A stretch of 29,647 nucleotides of DNA. Origin: JBBDXA01 sp040902585 (lineage in GTDB: Bacteria > Planctomycetota > Phycisphaerae > Phycisphaerales > Phycisphaeraceae). The notes beneath the pieces are model-generated. The model saw nothing but the letters and a program-made list of their open reading frames with translations. It made no database searches and was not told the DNA's origin. Shown in pieces: positions 1 through 7,195 of the stretch (its first letter is position 1; each line of letters begins with the position of its first letter). The stretch covers positions 1-29,647 of the forward strand of contig JBBDXA010000122.1 of the NCBI GenBank assembly GCA_040902585.1. The letters run 5' to 3'. The position numbers and the translations under genes are program-made.

Positions 1-66
1 GCGACTGACGTGGGGCAGCCCGACGAACGACGCGCGGCCAAAGATCAAGGCACCCCGCCCTTCTGA
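1..66 (+). CDS. Possible 3' end of an upstream gene
   Basis: Frame 1 is open from the first base to a TGA at 64-66 and would encode 21 residues, a hydrophilic tail ending in GTPPF. The next gene starts 39 bases later on the same strand, which fits a gene tail. The piece is too short to assign to a family, and an open stretch of this length can arise by chance in GC-rich DNA. Confidence 0.3.
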   Translation, partial: ATDVGQPDERRAAKDQGTPPF

Positions 67-105
67 TAACATCCTTCCACTTCCACTTTGCTCACGGAGG
101 TCACC

Positions 106-828
106 ATGTTCTACGCCATCGGCGGCATCGTTCTCGTCATCGGCCTCATCGTCCTGCTCGTTGGCATCAGCAAAGGCAAACTCCTGGCCACGATGACCCA
201 GATGCCGACCTCTGACATCGGCAAGCTTCAAGGCGGCTCGCATGTGGAGATCAAAGGCATCGCCGACGCCGACGCCCCGCTGACCGCGCCGGGCAGCGAC
301 ATCGCCTGTGTCTATTACGAATACGAAGTCCAGCGCCGCGAGCGCGTGCGTGACAGCGACGGCAAGGAGAAGGAGGAATGGCGGACGATCGACTCGGGCA
401 CCAGCGGATCGACCTTCGTCGTGACGGATGCGACCGGTTCGGTGAACGTCGAGCCGCGCGGGGCGAAGATGGATTGCCCCGTCGTCGCCGACCGTTATCT
501 CAATGAGCGCGACAGCGGCGGCGGCGTGATGGGCTCCATCCTGGGCGCGCTCGCCAGCTTCACGCCCAACCGCGAGAAGATCCGCACCCGCGCGATCGCT
601 GTGGGCCAGGCGCTTTACATCCTCGGCAACGTCGTCGCCGACGGCGGCAGCCTGCGCGTGACCAAAGGGGCAGGCAAGTTCTTCATCAGCACGCGCTCCG
701 AAGAGCAACTGACCGGCAGCCTCGGCTGGCAGAGCAAACTCATGAAGGCCATCGGCGCGGTGATGCTGGCGGGCGGAGCGACACTCATCATCCTGGCGGC
801 GATGGGGGTGGTGGGGAAGCAGGTGTGA
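106..828 (+). CDS. GIDE-domain membrane protein
   Basis: A 240-residue protein with a hydrophobic helix at about residues 4-21, a soluble middle and a second hydrophobic helix near residues 214-234. The middle has the pattern PLTAPGSDIACVYYEYEVQ followed by a charged strand, which is the signature of GIDE domains. These are named after a mitochondrial E3 ligase (MUL1), but the bacterial forms have no RING finger and no known ligase activity. The role is probably in the envelope but is unknown. I chose the ATG at 106 because GGAGG at 96-100 lies five bases upstream; an in-frame TTG at 88 would leave no room for it. The gene stands alone: the restriction-modification genes follow after a 228-base gap that contains a hairpin. 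Confidence 0.8.
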   Translation: MFYAIGGIVLVIGLIVLLVGISKGKLLATMTQMPTSDIGKLQGGSHVEIKGIADADAPLTAPGSDIACVYYEYEVQRRERVRDSDGKEKEEWRTIDSGTSGSTFVVTDATGSVNVEPRGAKMDCPVVADRYLNERDSGGGVMGSILGALASFTPNREKIRTRAIAVGQALYILGNVVADGGSLRVTKGAGKFFISTRSEEQLTGSLGWQSKLMKAIGAVMLAGGATLIILAAMGVVGKQV

Positions 829-941
829 GGCCGCGGGGTTCTCCGCGTGAAGAAAACGAAGTGCGCGCAGGGTGGGCTGAGGGGCGTGGAAGTCCACCGT
901 TGAAGGCTTGTGATAGATGGGGGAATGGCGCGCCGTCGTCC

Positions 942-975
942 GGAGGTTCGGCTTCGCGGATTCAGCCGAACCTCC
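942..975. repeat. 12-bp inverted repeat (hairpin)
   Basis: GGAGGTTCGGCT at 942-953 is exactly complementary to AGCCGAACCTCC at 964-975, with a 10-base loop. No run of T follows on either side, so it is not a standard intrinsic terminator, although it lies downstream of the GIDE gene. It may instead be one copy of a dispersed palindromic repeat. The rest of the 829-1056 gap shows nothing I can name. Confidence 0.7.
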
Positions 976-1056
976 TCGCTTGCATCGCGTGCTTCTCGTT
1001 GCATGGCGACGCTCGATTGGCTATTCTCCTTAAAAGGTGCCAAAGGAACGTGAACA

Positions 1057-2004
1057 ATGAGTCGAGCAGGGATGCGAACTCGTCGTACCGCTACAGCCAA
1101 ATTGGAGTTTGGTGCGCCGTCAAGGGCGAAAACGCTCCAAATCGCCAGCACCTTTGATCGGCGCAATGACGTCACCCTGTTTCATGGTGACTGTCTCGAT
1201 CTACTGGGCACAATTCCGCGTGGCGCGGCAGATTTGGTCGTCACTTCACCGCCGTATAATATCGGAAAAGAGTATGAAAAGCGCCTGAACTTGAAGGCAT
1301 ATATCCAGCAACAAGCCGCCATCATCCGCGAGTGTATTCGAGTCGTCAGCAATCGCGGCAGCATCTGCTGGCAGGTCGGTAATTATGTTGATAACGGCGC
1401 GATAATTCCACTCGACACAATACTCTACCCTATCTTCGCTGACGCGGGGTTGCGGATGCGAAACCGGATCATTTGGCACTTCGAGCATGGGCTGCATTGC
1501 AGCCAACGATTCTCGGGTCGTTATGAAGTTGTCATCTGGTTCACTAAGTCCGATGACTACATATTCGATATCGACCCCATCCGCGTTCCACAGAAATATC
1601 CCGGCAAGAAATACTTTAAGGGACCGAAGGCGGGTCAATACTCGTGTAATCCTCTGGGGAAAAACCCTGGCGATCTTTGGATAATTCCGAATGTGAAACA
1701 CAACCATGTCGAGAAGACGGACCATCCCTGCCAGTTTCCCGTTGAGTTGATCGAGCGCCTAGTTCTAAGCATGACCGTGAAAGAAGGCCTGGTGGTGGAC
1801 CCGTTCATGGGCGTTGGTTCGACCGCGATTGCAGCCATTCGACACGGCCGGCGCACGGCAGGCGCGGAAGTGGTCGAGGAGTACGTGTCCATCGCTACAG
1901 ACCGCATTCTCGAAGAGGCGGCCGGAACTCTTGCGACCCGACCGATGAACACTCCGGTATACTCGCCTGGGAACGAATCGGTTGCCCGCAATCCGTTCGC
2001 ATGA
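1057..2004 (+). CDS. Type II DNA methyltransferase, beta class (probably N4-cytosine), partner of the BstYI-like nuclease
   Basis: A 315-residue S-adenosylmethionine-dependent DNA methyltransferase. The catalytic motif TSPPYN is at residues 63-68 and the cofactor-binding motif DPFMGVGST at 248-256. This order, catalytic motif first, defines the beta class. The SPPY form is typical of N4-cytosine enzymes, though some adenine enzymes share it. A HGDC segment at residues 43-46 is the usual start of the conserved fold. The ATG at 1057 is preceded by AAAGGAA at 1042-1048. The nuclease gene starts 16 bases after the stop, so the two form one R-M unit and the methylase should protect the same site, inferred to be RGATCY. 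The pair looks less GC-rich than its neighbours, which suits horizontal acquisition. Confidence 0.88.
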   Translation: MSRAGMRTRRTATAKLEFGAPSRAKTLQIASTFDRRNDVTLFHGDCLDLLGTIPRGAADLVVTSPPYNIGKEYEKRLNLKAYIQQQAAIIRECIRVVSNRGSICWQVGNYVDNGAIIPLDTILYPIFADAGLRMRNRIIWHFEHGLHCSQRFSGRYEVVIWFTKSDDYIFDIDPIRVPQKYPGKKYFKGPKAGQYSCNPLGKNPGDLWIIPNVKHNHVEKTDHPCQFPVELIERLVLSMTVKEGLVVDPFMGVGSTAIAAIRHGRRTAGAEVVEEYVSIATDRILEEAAGTLATRPMNTPVYSPGNESVARNPFA

Positions 2005-2020
2005 ATTCGGAGAGAATCGA

Positions 2021-2632
2021 TTGAAAATCGCCAATTACTACTCTCATCTCAACGGCTACGAGTGGATCATGGTCCATCAGAAAAGCATTTGGGGCGAGAT
2101 TGAAGAAACAATCTCATCCATCGATGCGGAGTCACTGAGGACGAAGGAAAGCAAGGAAAAGACGATGCGAGGGAGGATGCTGTATGCGCCCAAGGAAATC
2201 AATCGTGCGTTCTCAGATCGCTTCACGGTAAACGGATGGGCCGAGAGCAGAACCACCTATTGGGTGACAGACGACTATTTTTTGATTCGGCAAACGCTGC
2301 TGCTTACGGCTGCGGAGCAGAAGACAAGGATCGAAGAGGCGGGGAAACGGCCAATCCTTTCGTACAATCAAACAGACTTCGTGAAGAACCGCGTAGCCGT
2401 TGAAGTGCAGTTCGGCAAATACAGCTTTATTGCGTACGACTTGTTCGTGAAGCACTTGGCTTTCTATGTTGGAAACACCATTGACGTGGGCGTTGAAATT
2501 CTTCCGATGAAGGCAATGCAAGAGAAGATGTCTTCCGGGCCGGGTTACTACGAAGGGGCATTGTACGACATGGCGCGCCAAGGCCGCGGAGTTCCGGCGG
2601 TTCCGTTAGTACTGATTGGGGTTGTGCCGTAA
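2021..2632 (+). CDS. BstYI-like type II restriction endonuclease (predicted R^GATCY)
   Basis: A 203-residue protein of the BglII/BstYI endonuclease family. As I recall BstYI, the similarity covers the whole length: YSHLNG near the start, SIDAE and RTKESKEKT near residues 33-48, YNQTDFVK near 115-122, VEVQFGKYSF at 127-136, YDLFVKH at 139-145, and a GRGVPA...PLVLIG end. The catalytic residues fall at Asp119, Glu128 and Gln130, the unusual Gln-containing PD-(D/E)xK variant seen in BglII and BstYI. I chose the TTG at 2021 because it gives an MKI start and BstYI's length of 203, with GGAG at 2009-2012 upstream. A TTG at 1982 would overlap the methylase gene and add an N-terminus without counterpart. 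Predicted role: cutting unmethylated foreign DNA at RGATCY. Confidence 0.9.
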   Translation: MKIANYYSHLNGYEWIMVHQKSIWGEIEETISSIDAESLRTKESKEKTMRGRMLYAPKEINRAFSDRFTVNGWAESRTTYWVTDDYFLIRQTLLLTAAEQKTRIEEAGKRPILSYNQTDFVKNRVAVEVQFGKYSFIAYDLFVKHLAFYVGNTIDVGVEILPMKAMQEKMSSGPGYYEGALYDMARQGRGVPAVPLVLIGVVP

Positions 2633-2825
2633 TCCAGCAAGTGGAAGGCAGGAGCCAAAAATCGGTCTCCCTCTACGCGGGTTACCCCCCGCCCGAATGA
2701 TCGCCGATGATCGGCTGTCTGAGGGAAATTAATCAGTCATCTGAACAACCTCGCCAGAATCTCGCAACCCCTCTTGACACGAAACACAGTCGCTGCTCGC
2801 TACACCATGCGAAGGGACATCCCCC

Positions 2826-3272
2826 ATGACCCGCCTTCCCCGACGATCAACCTTCCCCTTGTCCGCGATCATGCTGATCGTGATCTGCATGGGGACACTC
2901 CTCCCCTCCCCCGCCCGCGCCCAACTCTCCCCGCCCAACATCATCATCCTTCTCGCTGATGACCTGGGCTGGGGCGATGTCGGTTATCACGGCAGCAGGA
3001 TCGCCACGCCTCACATCGATCGGCTCGCGAAGATGGGCACGCGGCACAACCAGTTCTACGTCCAACCTGTCTGCTCGCCCACCCGCGCGGCTCTGCTCAC
3101 CCGGCGTTACCCGATGCGGATGGGTTTGCAGTGCGGCGTCGTTCGGCCTTGGGCGGAGTATGGTGGAGGCAGGGACAGTTCTTTTCTCCTCGCCCCGGAT
3201 GGGGCGACAGTGATTGCGCAGCCGCAGCCCACTGCCGCCCCTGCCGGGGCGGTGACAACGAACAACGACTGA
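2826..3272 (+). pseudogene. Truncated arylsulfatase (N-terminal remnant)
   Basis: The first 110 or so residues are a clear sulfatase N-terminus. They comprise a signal peptide ending near PARA, the metal-binding NIIILLADDLGWGD strand, and the formylglycine motif CSPTR at residues 83-87 followed by AALLTRRYPMRMG. The usual Gly of LLTGR is Arg here. After GVVRPWAEYG the similarity stops and a 35-residue low-complexity tail follows, encoded by hairpin-forming repeat DNA, up to a TGA at 3270-3272. Sulfatases normally run 450-600 residues, so the second metal site and most of the fold are missing. The protein cannot be an active sulfatase. An intact sulfatase lies 620 bases downstream, so this may be a decayed paralogue. 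Confidence 0.8.
3191..3252. repeat. Two small GC-rich hairpins at the sulfatase breakpoint
   Basis: CGCCCC at 3191-3196 pairs with GGGGCG at 3201-3206, and CCGCCCC at 3235-3241 pairs with GGGGCGG at 3246-3252. Both sit just after the point where the truncated sulfatase loses similarity to its family. They look like fragments of a dispersed repeat that replaced the rest of the gene. No T-run follows, so termination is unlikely. Confidence 0.6.
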
Positions 3273-3320
3273 ACCCACGGTTTGCGCGACGCTCCGAGCC
3301 GCGTCGCTTCACCCGTGGTT
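3272..3320. repeat. Imperfect inverted repeat
   Basis: A left arm at 3272-3292 (AACCCACGG...GCGACGC) and a right arm at 3301-3320 (GCGTCGC...CCGTGGTT) are largely complementary around an 8-base loop, with a few mismatches and a one-base offset. It follows directly on the stop of the sulfatase remnant and is probably another dispersed repeat. Confidence 0.5.
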
Positions 3321-3386
3321 ACACACTGCCACTCCTCCGGAGCGAAGAGCCGCCCGGATTCAAGGCGCACGATGGGTCAGTCGAAC

Positions 3387-3415
3387 TTGAACGCAGGCAC
3401 CACGTTAGGTATAAT
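3387..3415 (+). promoter_or_regulatory. Near-consensus sigma-70 promoter
   Basis: TTGAAC at 3387-3392 and a perfect TATAAT at 3410-3415 are separated by exactly 17 bases, in AT-richer DNA than the surroundings. Transcription would begin near 3422 and run toward the intact sulfatase, giving a leader of about 470 bases that passes through the TAGACAC repeat cluster. No other candidate gene lies between. The call rests on sequence match only. Confidence 0.55.
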
Positions 3416-3535
3416 ATAGGTATCTTTTCGCCCGCGCCGAAGCCCTCGGCCGCGGGTGTTGTGCGTTGCCCGTCGCCCCTTTCCGCCGGAGGCGCCTCTC
3501 ATGCAACCGACCCGCCCCAATCCGAGATCAAGCTC

Positions 3536-3673
3536 GTGTCCACCCGTGTCTAGTAGACACGGGGTAGACACGGGGTAGACACGGGGGTAGCCATCCGACA
3601 AGTCAATATGCTGTCGACGCTTACGTCAAAATGGCTACCAGGGGGTAGGGGGTATGGTAGACACGTGTCTACC
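3536..3673. repeat. TAGACAC/GTGTCTA repeat cluster with palindromes
   Basis: Six exact copies of the heptamer TAGACAC or its complement lie at 3546-3552, 3554-3560, 3565-3571, 3576-3582, 3658-3664 and 3665-3671, with a degenerate copy at 3536-3542. Three of them form an 11-bp tandem repeat (TAGACACGGGG). Two pairs form palindromes: one 21-base palindrome at 3543-3563 centred on G3553, and GGTAGACACGTGTCTACC at 3656-3673, which is perfect. The layout resembles operators for a dimeric regulator or the iterons of a mobile element. It lies in the presumed leader of the sulfatase gene. The rest of 3273-3892 contains no convincing gene. Confidence 0.8.
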
Positions 3674-3892
3674 TCGGGAAAACCCTGGGAAGGCGTGCCT
3701 GGCGGGCGGCGGATGCCTGAAGCTGGTGCGGCGTTTGGAGTCGCGGATCGTTCAGGTCAGCCGTCGCCGATCCCGCGACCTCATCACCTGCTCGTTCCTC
3801 CGCCTCCATCAGAACATCCGCAGCGGTGTCCGAGTATCTTGAGTCAACACCTGTCCCGCAGTCACCGTGCTGAGCTACACAGGAAATCAATC

Positions 3893-5683
3893 ATGAGTAC
3901 TCCTGCCCGATCGGCTCCCCGTTTGGCATCGACGATTTTCTTCGTCGCATGTCTTTTGAATAGCGCGTTCACAACGGTGCTCGCAGACAGCTCCAAGCCC
4001 AACATCATTCTCATCCTGACGGACGACCAGGGCTGGGGTGACATTCGTTCGCATGACAACGACAAGATCGATACGCCGACGATGGACCGCATCGCGAGCG
4101 AGGGCGCGCGCATCGATCGCTTCTACGTCAGCCCGGTGTGCGCCCCGACGCGGGCTTCGCTGCTGACCGGGCGTTACTCCGAACGATCGAATATTCACGG
4201 CGTGACGCGCAATGCCGAGGCGATGCGGCCTGAAGAAGTCACCCTCGGCGAAATCTTCAAGGCGGCTGGCTACGCCACCGGCGCGTTCGGCAAATGGCAC
4301 AACGGCGCGAACTACCCGCACCATCCCAACGGCCAGGGCTTTGACACCTTCATCGGTTTCTGCGGCGGACACTGGAACACCTACTTCGACACGATGCTCG
4401 AAAAGAACGGCGAACCGTTCCAGAGCAAAGGCTTCATCACCAACGTGATCACTGACTTCGCGCTGGCGTTCATCGACGAGCAGCACAAGGCCGGCAAGCC
4501 CTGGCTGTGTTACGTGCCTTACAACGCGCCGCACTCGCCCTGGCAGGTCGAGGATAAATACTTCGACAAGTACAAGAAGCGCGGGCTCGATGACACGACC
4601 GCCTGTGCTTACGCGATGGTGGAGAACATCGATGACAACATCGCCCGACTGCTGACGAAGATCGATGACCTGAAGCAGAGTGAGAACACCATCGTGCTCT
4701 TCATCACGGACAACGGGCCCAACTCGGCGCGATACAACGGCGACATGAAAGGCCGCAAAGGCGCGGTGGATGAAGGCGGGGTGCGCGTGCCTTGTTTCAT
4801 CCGCTGGAAAGGGAAGATCGAAGCGGGGACGGTGTTCAAGCCCATCGCGGCTCACATCGACATCCTTCCGACGCTGGTCGAACTCACGGGTGTGAAGATG
4901 CCTGAGACGAAGCCGCTCGACGGCAAGAGCATCGCCCCGCTGCTCTTGGGGAAGATGAAACAGGAAGACTGGCCGGACCGCCAGCTCTACCGCACCTGGG
5001 GCGGCAAAGGCGCGGTGCGCACGCAGCGCTGGCTGGCGGTGCGCAGCGGCGATCGCAAGTGGGAGCTCTATGACATCCTCGCTGACCCGGAGCAGAAGAA
5101 AGATGTGGTGCGTGAGAACTCGGCTGTGCTCGCGAAGCTCGGCCACGATTACGCGAAGTGGATCGGCGAAGCAACGAAGGACCGCGTGAACTACCTGCCG
5201 CAGCACGTCGGGCATAAGGAATGGCCTATCGTCACACTCAAGGGCCACGAAGCGCTGCTTGAAGGCAAGGCCAATGCCGGGGGGATCAGCTACCACGGCA
5301 AGAGCGGCTGGGCCAACGACTGGATCACGAACTGGACGGACACAAAGGCGTATCCATCCTGGCCAATCGAAGTCGTGCGCGCGGGCAAGTATGAAGTGAC
5401 GCTGCACTACATCTGTGCGCAGGAGAACGTCGGCGCGAAGGTTCGCGTCGAGGTTGGTGGTGCTGCGATCGAAGGGACGATCACCGAGTCATGGAACCCG
5501 CCGGTGCCGAAGGTGGCCGATCGCGTCAGCCGGAAGGAGACGTATGACACGACGTGGAAGCCTTTGAAGCTGGGCGTCATCGAACTGGGTGAAGGCGTGA
5601 CACAGCTCAACGTGAAGGCACTGACGAAGCCGGGCGCGCAGGTGATGGATTTGAAGGCGGTGGTGCTGAGGCGTGTGGAGTGA
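3893..5683 (+). CDS. Secreted sulfatase with C-terminal beta-sandwich domain
   Basis: A 596-residue sulfatase. A signal peptide ends near residue 31 (TTVLA). The metal-binding strand KPNIILILTDDQGWGD follows, then the formylglycine motif CAPTRASLLTGR with Cys83 as the residue to be modified, and FGKWH and ITDNGP segments further on that contribute to the active site. After about residue 460 a domain with alternating strands (HGKSGWANDW, PSWPIEVVRAGKYEVTLHY, DLKAVVLRR) resembles the accessory sugar-binding-like domains seen on planctomycete sulfatases. It would hydrolyse sulfate esters, probably of marine polysaccharides, in the periplasm or outside. The ATG at 3893 has AGGAAA upstream and begins the signal peptide. 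The frame stays open back to 3608, but that part is Pro/Arg/Gly-rich repeat DNA. The substrate cannot be told. Confidence 0.92.
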   Translation: MSTPARSAPRLASTIFFVACLLNSAFTTVLADSSKPNIILILTDDQGWGDIRSHDNDKIDTPTMDRIASEGARIDRFYVSPVCAPTRASLLTGRYSERSNIHGVTRNAEAMRPEEVTLGEIFKAAGYATGAFGKWHNGANYPHHPNGQGFDTFIGFCGGHWNTYFDTMLEKNGEPFQSKGFITNVITDFALAFIDEQHKAGKPWLCYVPYNAPHSPWQVEDKYFDKYKKRGLDDTTACAYAMVENIDDNIARLLTKIDDLKQSENTIVLFITDNGPNSARYNGDMKGRKGAVDEGGVRVPCFIRWKGKIEAGTVFKPIAAHIDILPTLVELTGVKMPETKPLDGKSIAPLLLGKMKQEDWPDRQLYRTWGGKGAVRTQRWLAVRSGDRKWELYDILADPEQKKDVVRENSAVLAKLGHDYAKWIGEATKDRVNYLPQHVGHKEWPIVTLKGHEALLEGKANAGGISYHGKSGWANDWITNWTDTKAYPSWPIEVVRAGKYEVTLHYICAQENVGAKVRVEVGGAAIEGTITESWNPPVPKVADRVSRKETYDTTWKPLKLGVIELGEGVTQLNVKALTKPGAQVMDLKAVVLRRVE

Positions 5684-5701
5684 ATCCAGAAGTGTCAACG
5701 A

Positions 5702-5974
5702 TCAATCCGCCCATGAATCCCTCACGGGCGGCTGTTCATCTCGAATGCGCTCGACATCGCTCGCGAAGGCCTCGGCATCATCGCCGAGCCTCGGCAATGA
5801 TTTAAGAAATGCGTTCAGATCCTTCACCCGCAGGGATTCCTTGCCTGGCTCCGGCGTGATCCGCGCCACGACACGCTCATCCTTCTCCAATTCCACACTC
5901 TCACCATCGCGCACCACACGCTCAATGAGCGAGGCAAAATCACGGGCGGCTTCGTTGACGTTCATGCGAACCAT
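5702..5974 (-). CDS. Phd/YefM-type antitoxin without a toxin
   Basis: A 90-residue protein. The N-terminus MVRMNVNEAARDFASLIERV, followed by GESVELEKDERVVARITP, is the Phd DNA-binding fold. The C-terminus, with LPRLGDDAEAFASDVERIR, is the toxin-neutralising tail common in antitoxins paired with PIN-domain VapC toxins. The ATG at 5974 has GGAG ten bases upstream; an ATG at 5965 is also possible. The toxin gene normally follows directly, but only 18 bases separate this stop from the end of the convergent sulfatase gene. No PIN domain is present, so the toxin has been lost or the antitoxin acts on a toxin elsewhere. Confidence 0.75.
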   Translation of the reverse strand: MVRMNVNEAARDFASLIERVVRDGESVELEKDERVVARITPEPGKESLRVKDLNAFLKSLPRLGDDAEAFASDVERIRDEQPPVRDSWAD

Positions 5975-6041
5975 GCGGCAGCTCCAGGGGACAATCGCAA
6001 TCATTACAGCCTGCCCGCATCTGCCCTCGCCGCCCTCCACC

Positions 6042-6893
6042 TCAGGCCGCCTGCCCCACTCGTTTCAGCGACGCCTCGTCCACCTCGCTGGCATCACCCA
6101 CTTCGGGTGCCTCCTCCGCCATCGCCGCGAGCCGGTCGTGATCCAGGTCCGCGATGGACTCGACAACCAGATCAGGCTGATACGCAAACCGCCGCAGGTC
6201 GTCGCGTTTGGTGCCGCCGCTGAAGACGAGCACCGTGCGATAGCCCAGTTGCATGCCGCCGAGGATATCGGTCTCCATCGTGTCGCCGATCATGACGGTC
6301 TGCTTCGCGCTCAGGCCGATCTCCTTCCGCGCTCCGCGCATCATGACCGGGCTGGGCTTGCCGACGCTGAAGGCCTTGATGCCCGTCGCGCTTTCGAGCA
6401 GGGCGACGATCGCGCCGCAGCCGGGACGTGTGCCGTTCTGCGTCGGGCAGTTGGGATCGGGATTGGTCGCGACGAGCCGAGCCCCGGCCATGATCAGGTT
6501 CACAGCCTGCTCCATGATCTCCGCGTTGAACGTGCGCCCTTCGCCGACGACGACGAAGTCCGGATCTTTATCGACGATCGCGAAGCCGTGTTGATGCAGG
6601 GCGTTGAGCAGGCCGCCTTCGCCGATGACGAACGCGGTGCCGTTGGACTTCTGCGAAGCGAGGAATCGCGCGGTGGCCATGGCGCAGGTGTAGACGTGTT
6701 TCTCGCCGATGCCAAAGCCCATGCGCTGAAGTTTCGTCGCCACATCGCGCCGGGTGCGCTGGCTGTTGTTGGTGAGAAAGGTAAAGGAAATTTCGCGCGA
6801 GAGCAGTTGTTCGATGAAGCGGTCCGCGCCGGGGATGAGATTCGAACCGCGATAGATGACGCCGTCCATGTCGATGAGGTAGCCGATGTTCAT
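6042..6893 (-). CDS. HAD-IIA family phosphatase (NagD-like)
   Basis: A 283-residue haloacid dehalogenase-superfamily hydrolase of subclass IIA. Motif I is DMDGVIYRG with Asp8 as nucleophile and Asp10 as general acid/base. Motif II is TNNS at 41-44, motif III is Lys179 in GKPSP, and motif IV is GDTMETD with Asp204 and Asp209. The cap between motifs II and III fits the C2a type of NagD and phosphoglycolate phosphatases. It probably dephosphorylates a small phosphorylated metabolite, such as a nucleotide or sugar phosphate, in the cytoplasm. The ATG at 6893 has AAGGAG seven bases upstream; upstream extensions of the frame lack family similarity. The last 25 residues are Ala/Glu-rich and probably disordered. 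Confidence 0.88.
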   Translation of the reverse strand: MNIGYLIDMDGVIYRGSNLIPGADRFIEQLLSREISFTFLTNNSQRTRRDVATKLQRMGFGIGEKHVYTCAMATARFLASQKSNGTAFVIGEGGLLNALHQHGFAIVDKDPDFVVVGEGRTFNAEIMEQAVNLIMAGARLVATNPDPNCPTQNGTRPGCGAIVALLESATGIKAFSVGKPSPVMMRGARKEIGLSAKQTVMIGDTMETDILGGMQLGYRTVLVFSGGTKRDDLRRFAYQPDLVVESIADLDHDRLAAMAEEAPEVGDASEVDEASLKRVGQAA

Positions 6894-7195
6894 AGTGCAC
6901 TCCTTTTTGCTCGATGCGTGAGACTCATCAGCGCCGCCGATGTAAAGCATCGCACGCGCTTGTCCCACTCGGTTAAAACAATCAAGTGTCCGCTCCGGAA
7001 CGAAAGCAGCGCCGTTGCAGCGCCGAAGAGCGACACGCTTGTGACGCATCTCTTCATGCAACATGTGTGCCAGATTCGGAGCCAATCTCCACAAGCGGAA
7101 ATGAAGGGATTTCTAACGCTGCCAGCACCTTGCGAACACGCGGCCTCAACAGTGGTTACGACATGCCGCGCGCACACTGGGCAATCAACGCTCTT
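6894..7195. other. Intergenic stretch without a recognised feature
   Basis: These 302 bases separate the HAD-IIA gene from the 3' end of the prepilin-like gene, both on the minus strand. The stretch presumably carries the HAD-IIA promoter, but I see no convincing -35/-10 pair, repeat, hairpin or RNA gene. Open frames crossing it on the plus strand are antisense to the flanking genes. Confidence 0.5.

Noticed and set aside
886..901. Another copy of the kbl-type palindrome (GTGGAAGTCCAC)
   Set aside because: The arms are only five bases and the ACTTGAAGT core is absent.
942..975. Rho-independent terminator for the GIDE gene
   Set aside because: The stem is good but no T-run follows and it lies 113 bases after the stop codon, so I list it only as a repeat.
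3608..3892. N-terminal extension of the intact sulfatase
   Set aside because: The frame is open, but the sequence is Pro/Arg/Gly-rich repeat DNA. The signal peptide and ribosome binding site point to the ATG at 3893.
3887..5407. Minus-strand frame opposite the intact sulfatase (506 residues)
   Set aside because: It is Val/Arg/His-rich, without a domain, and antisense to a protein with intact active-site motifs.
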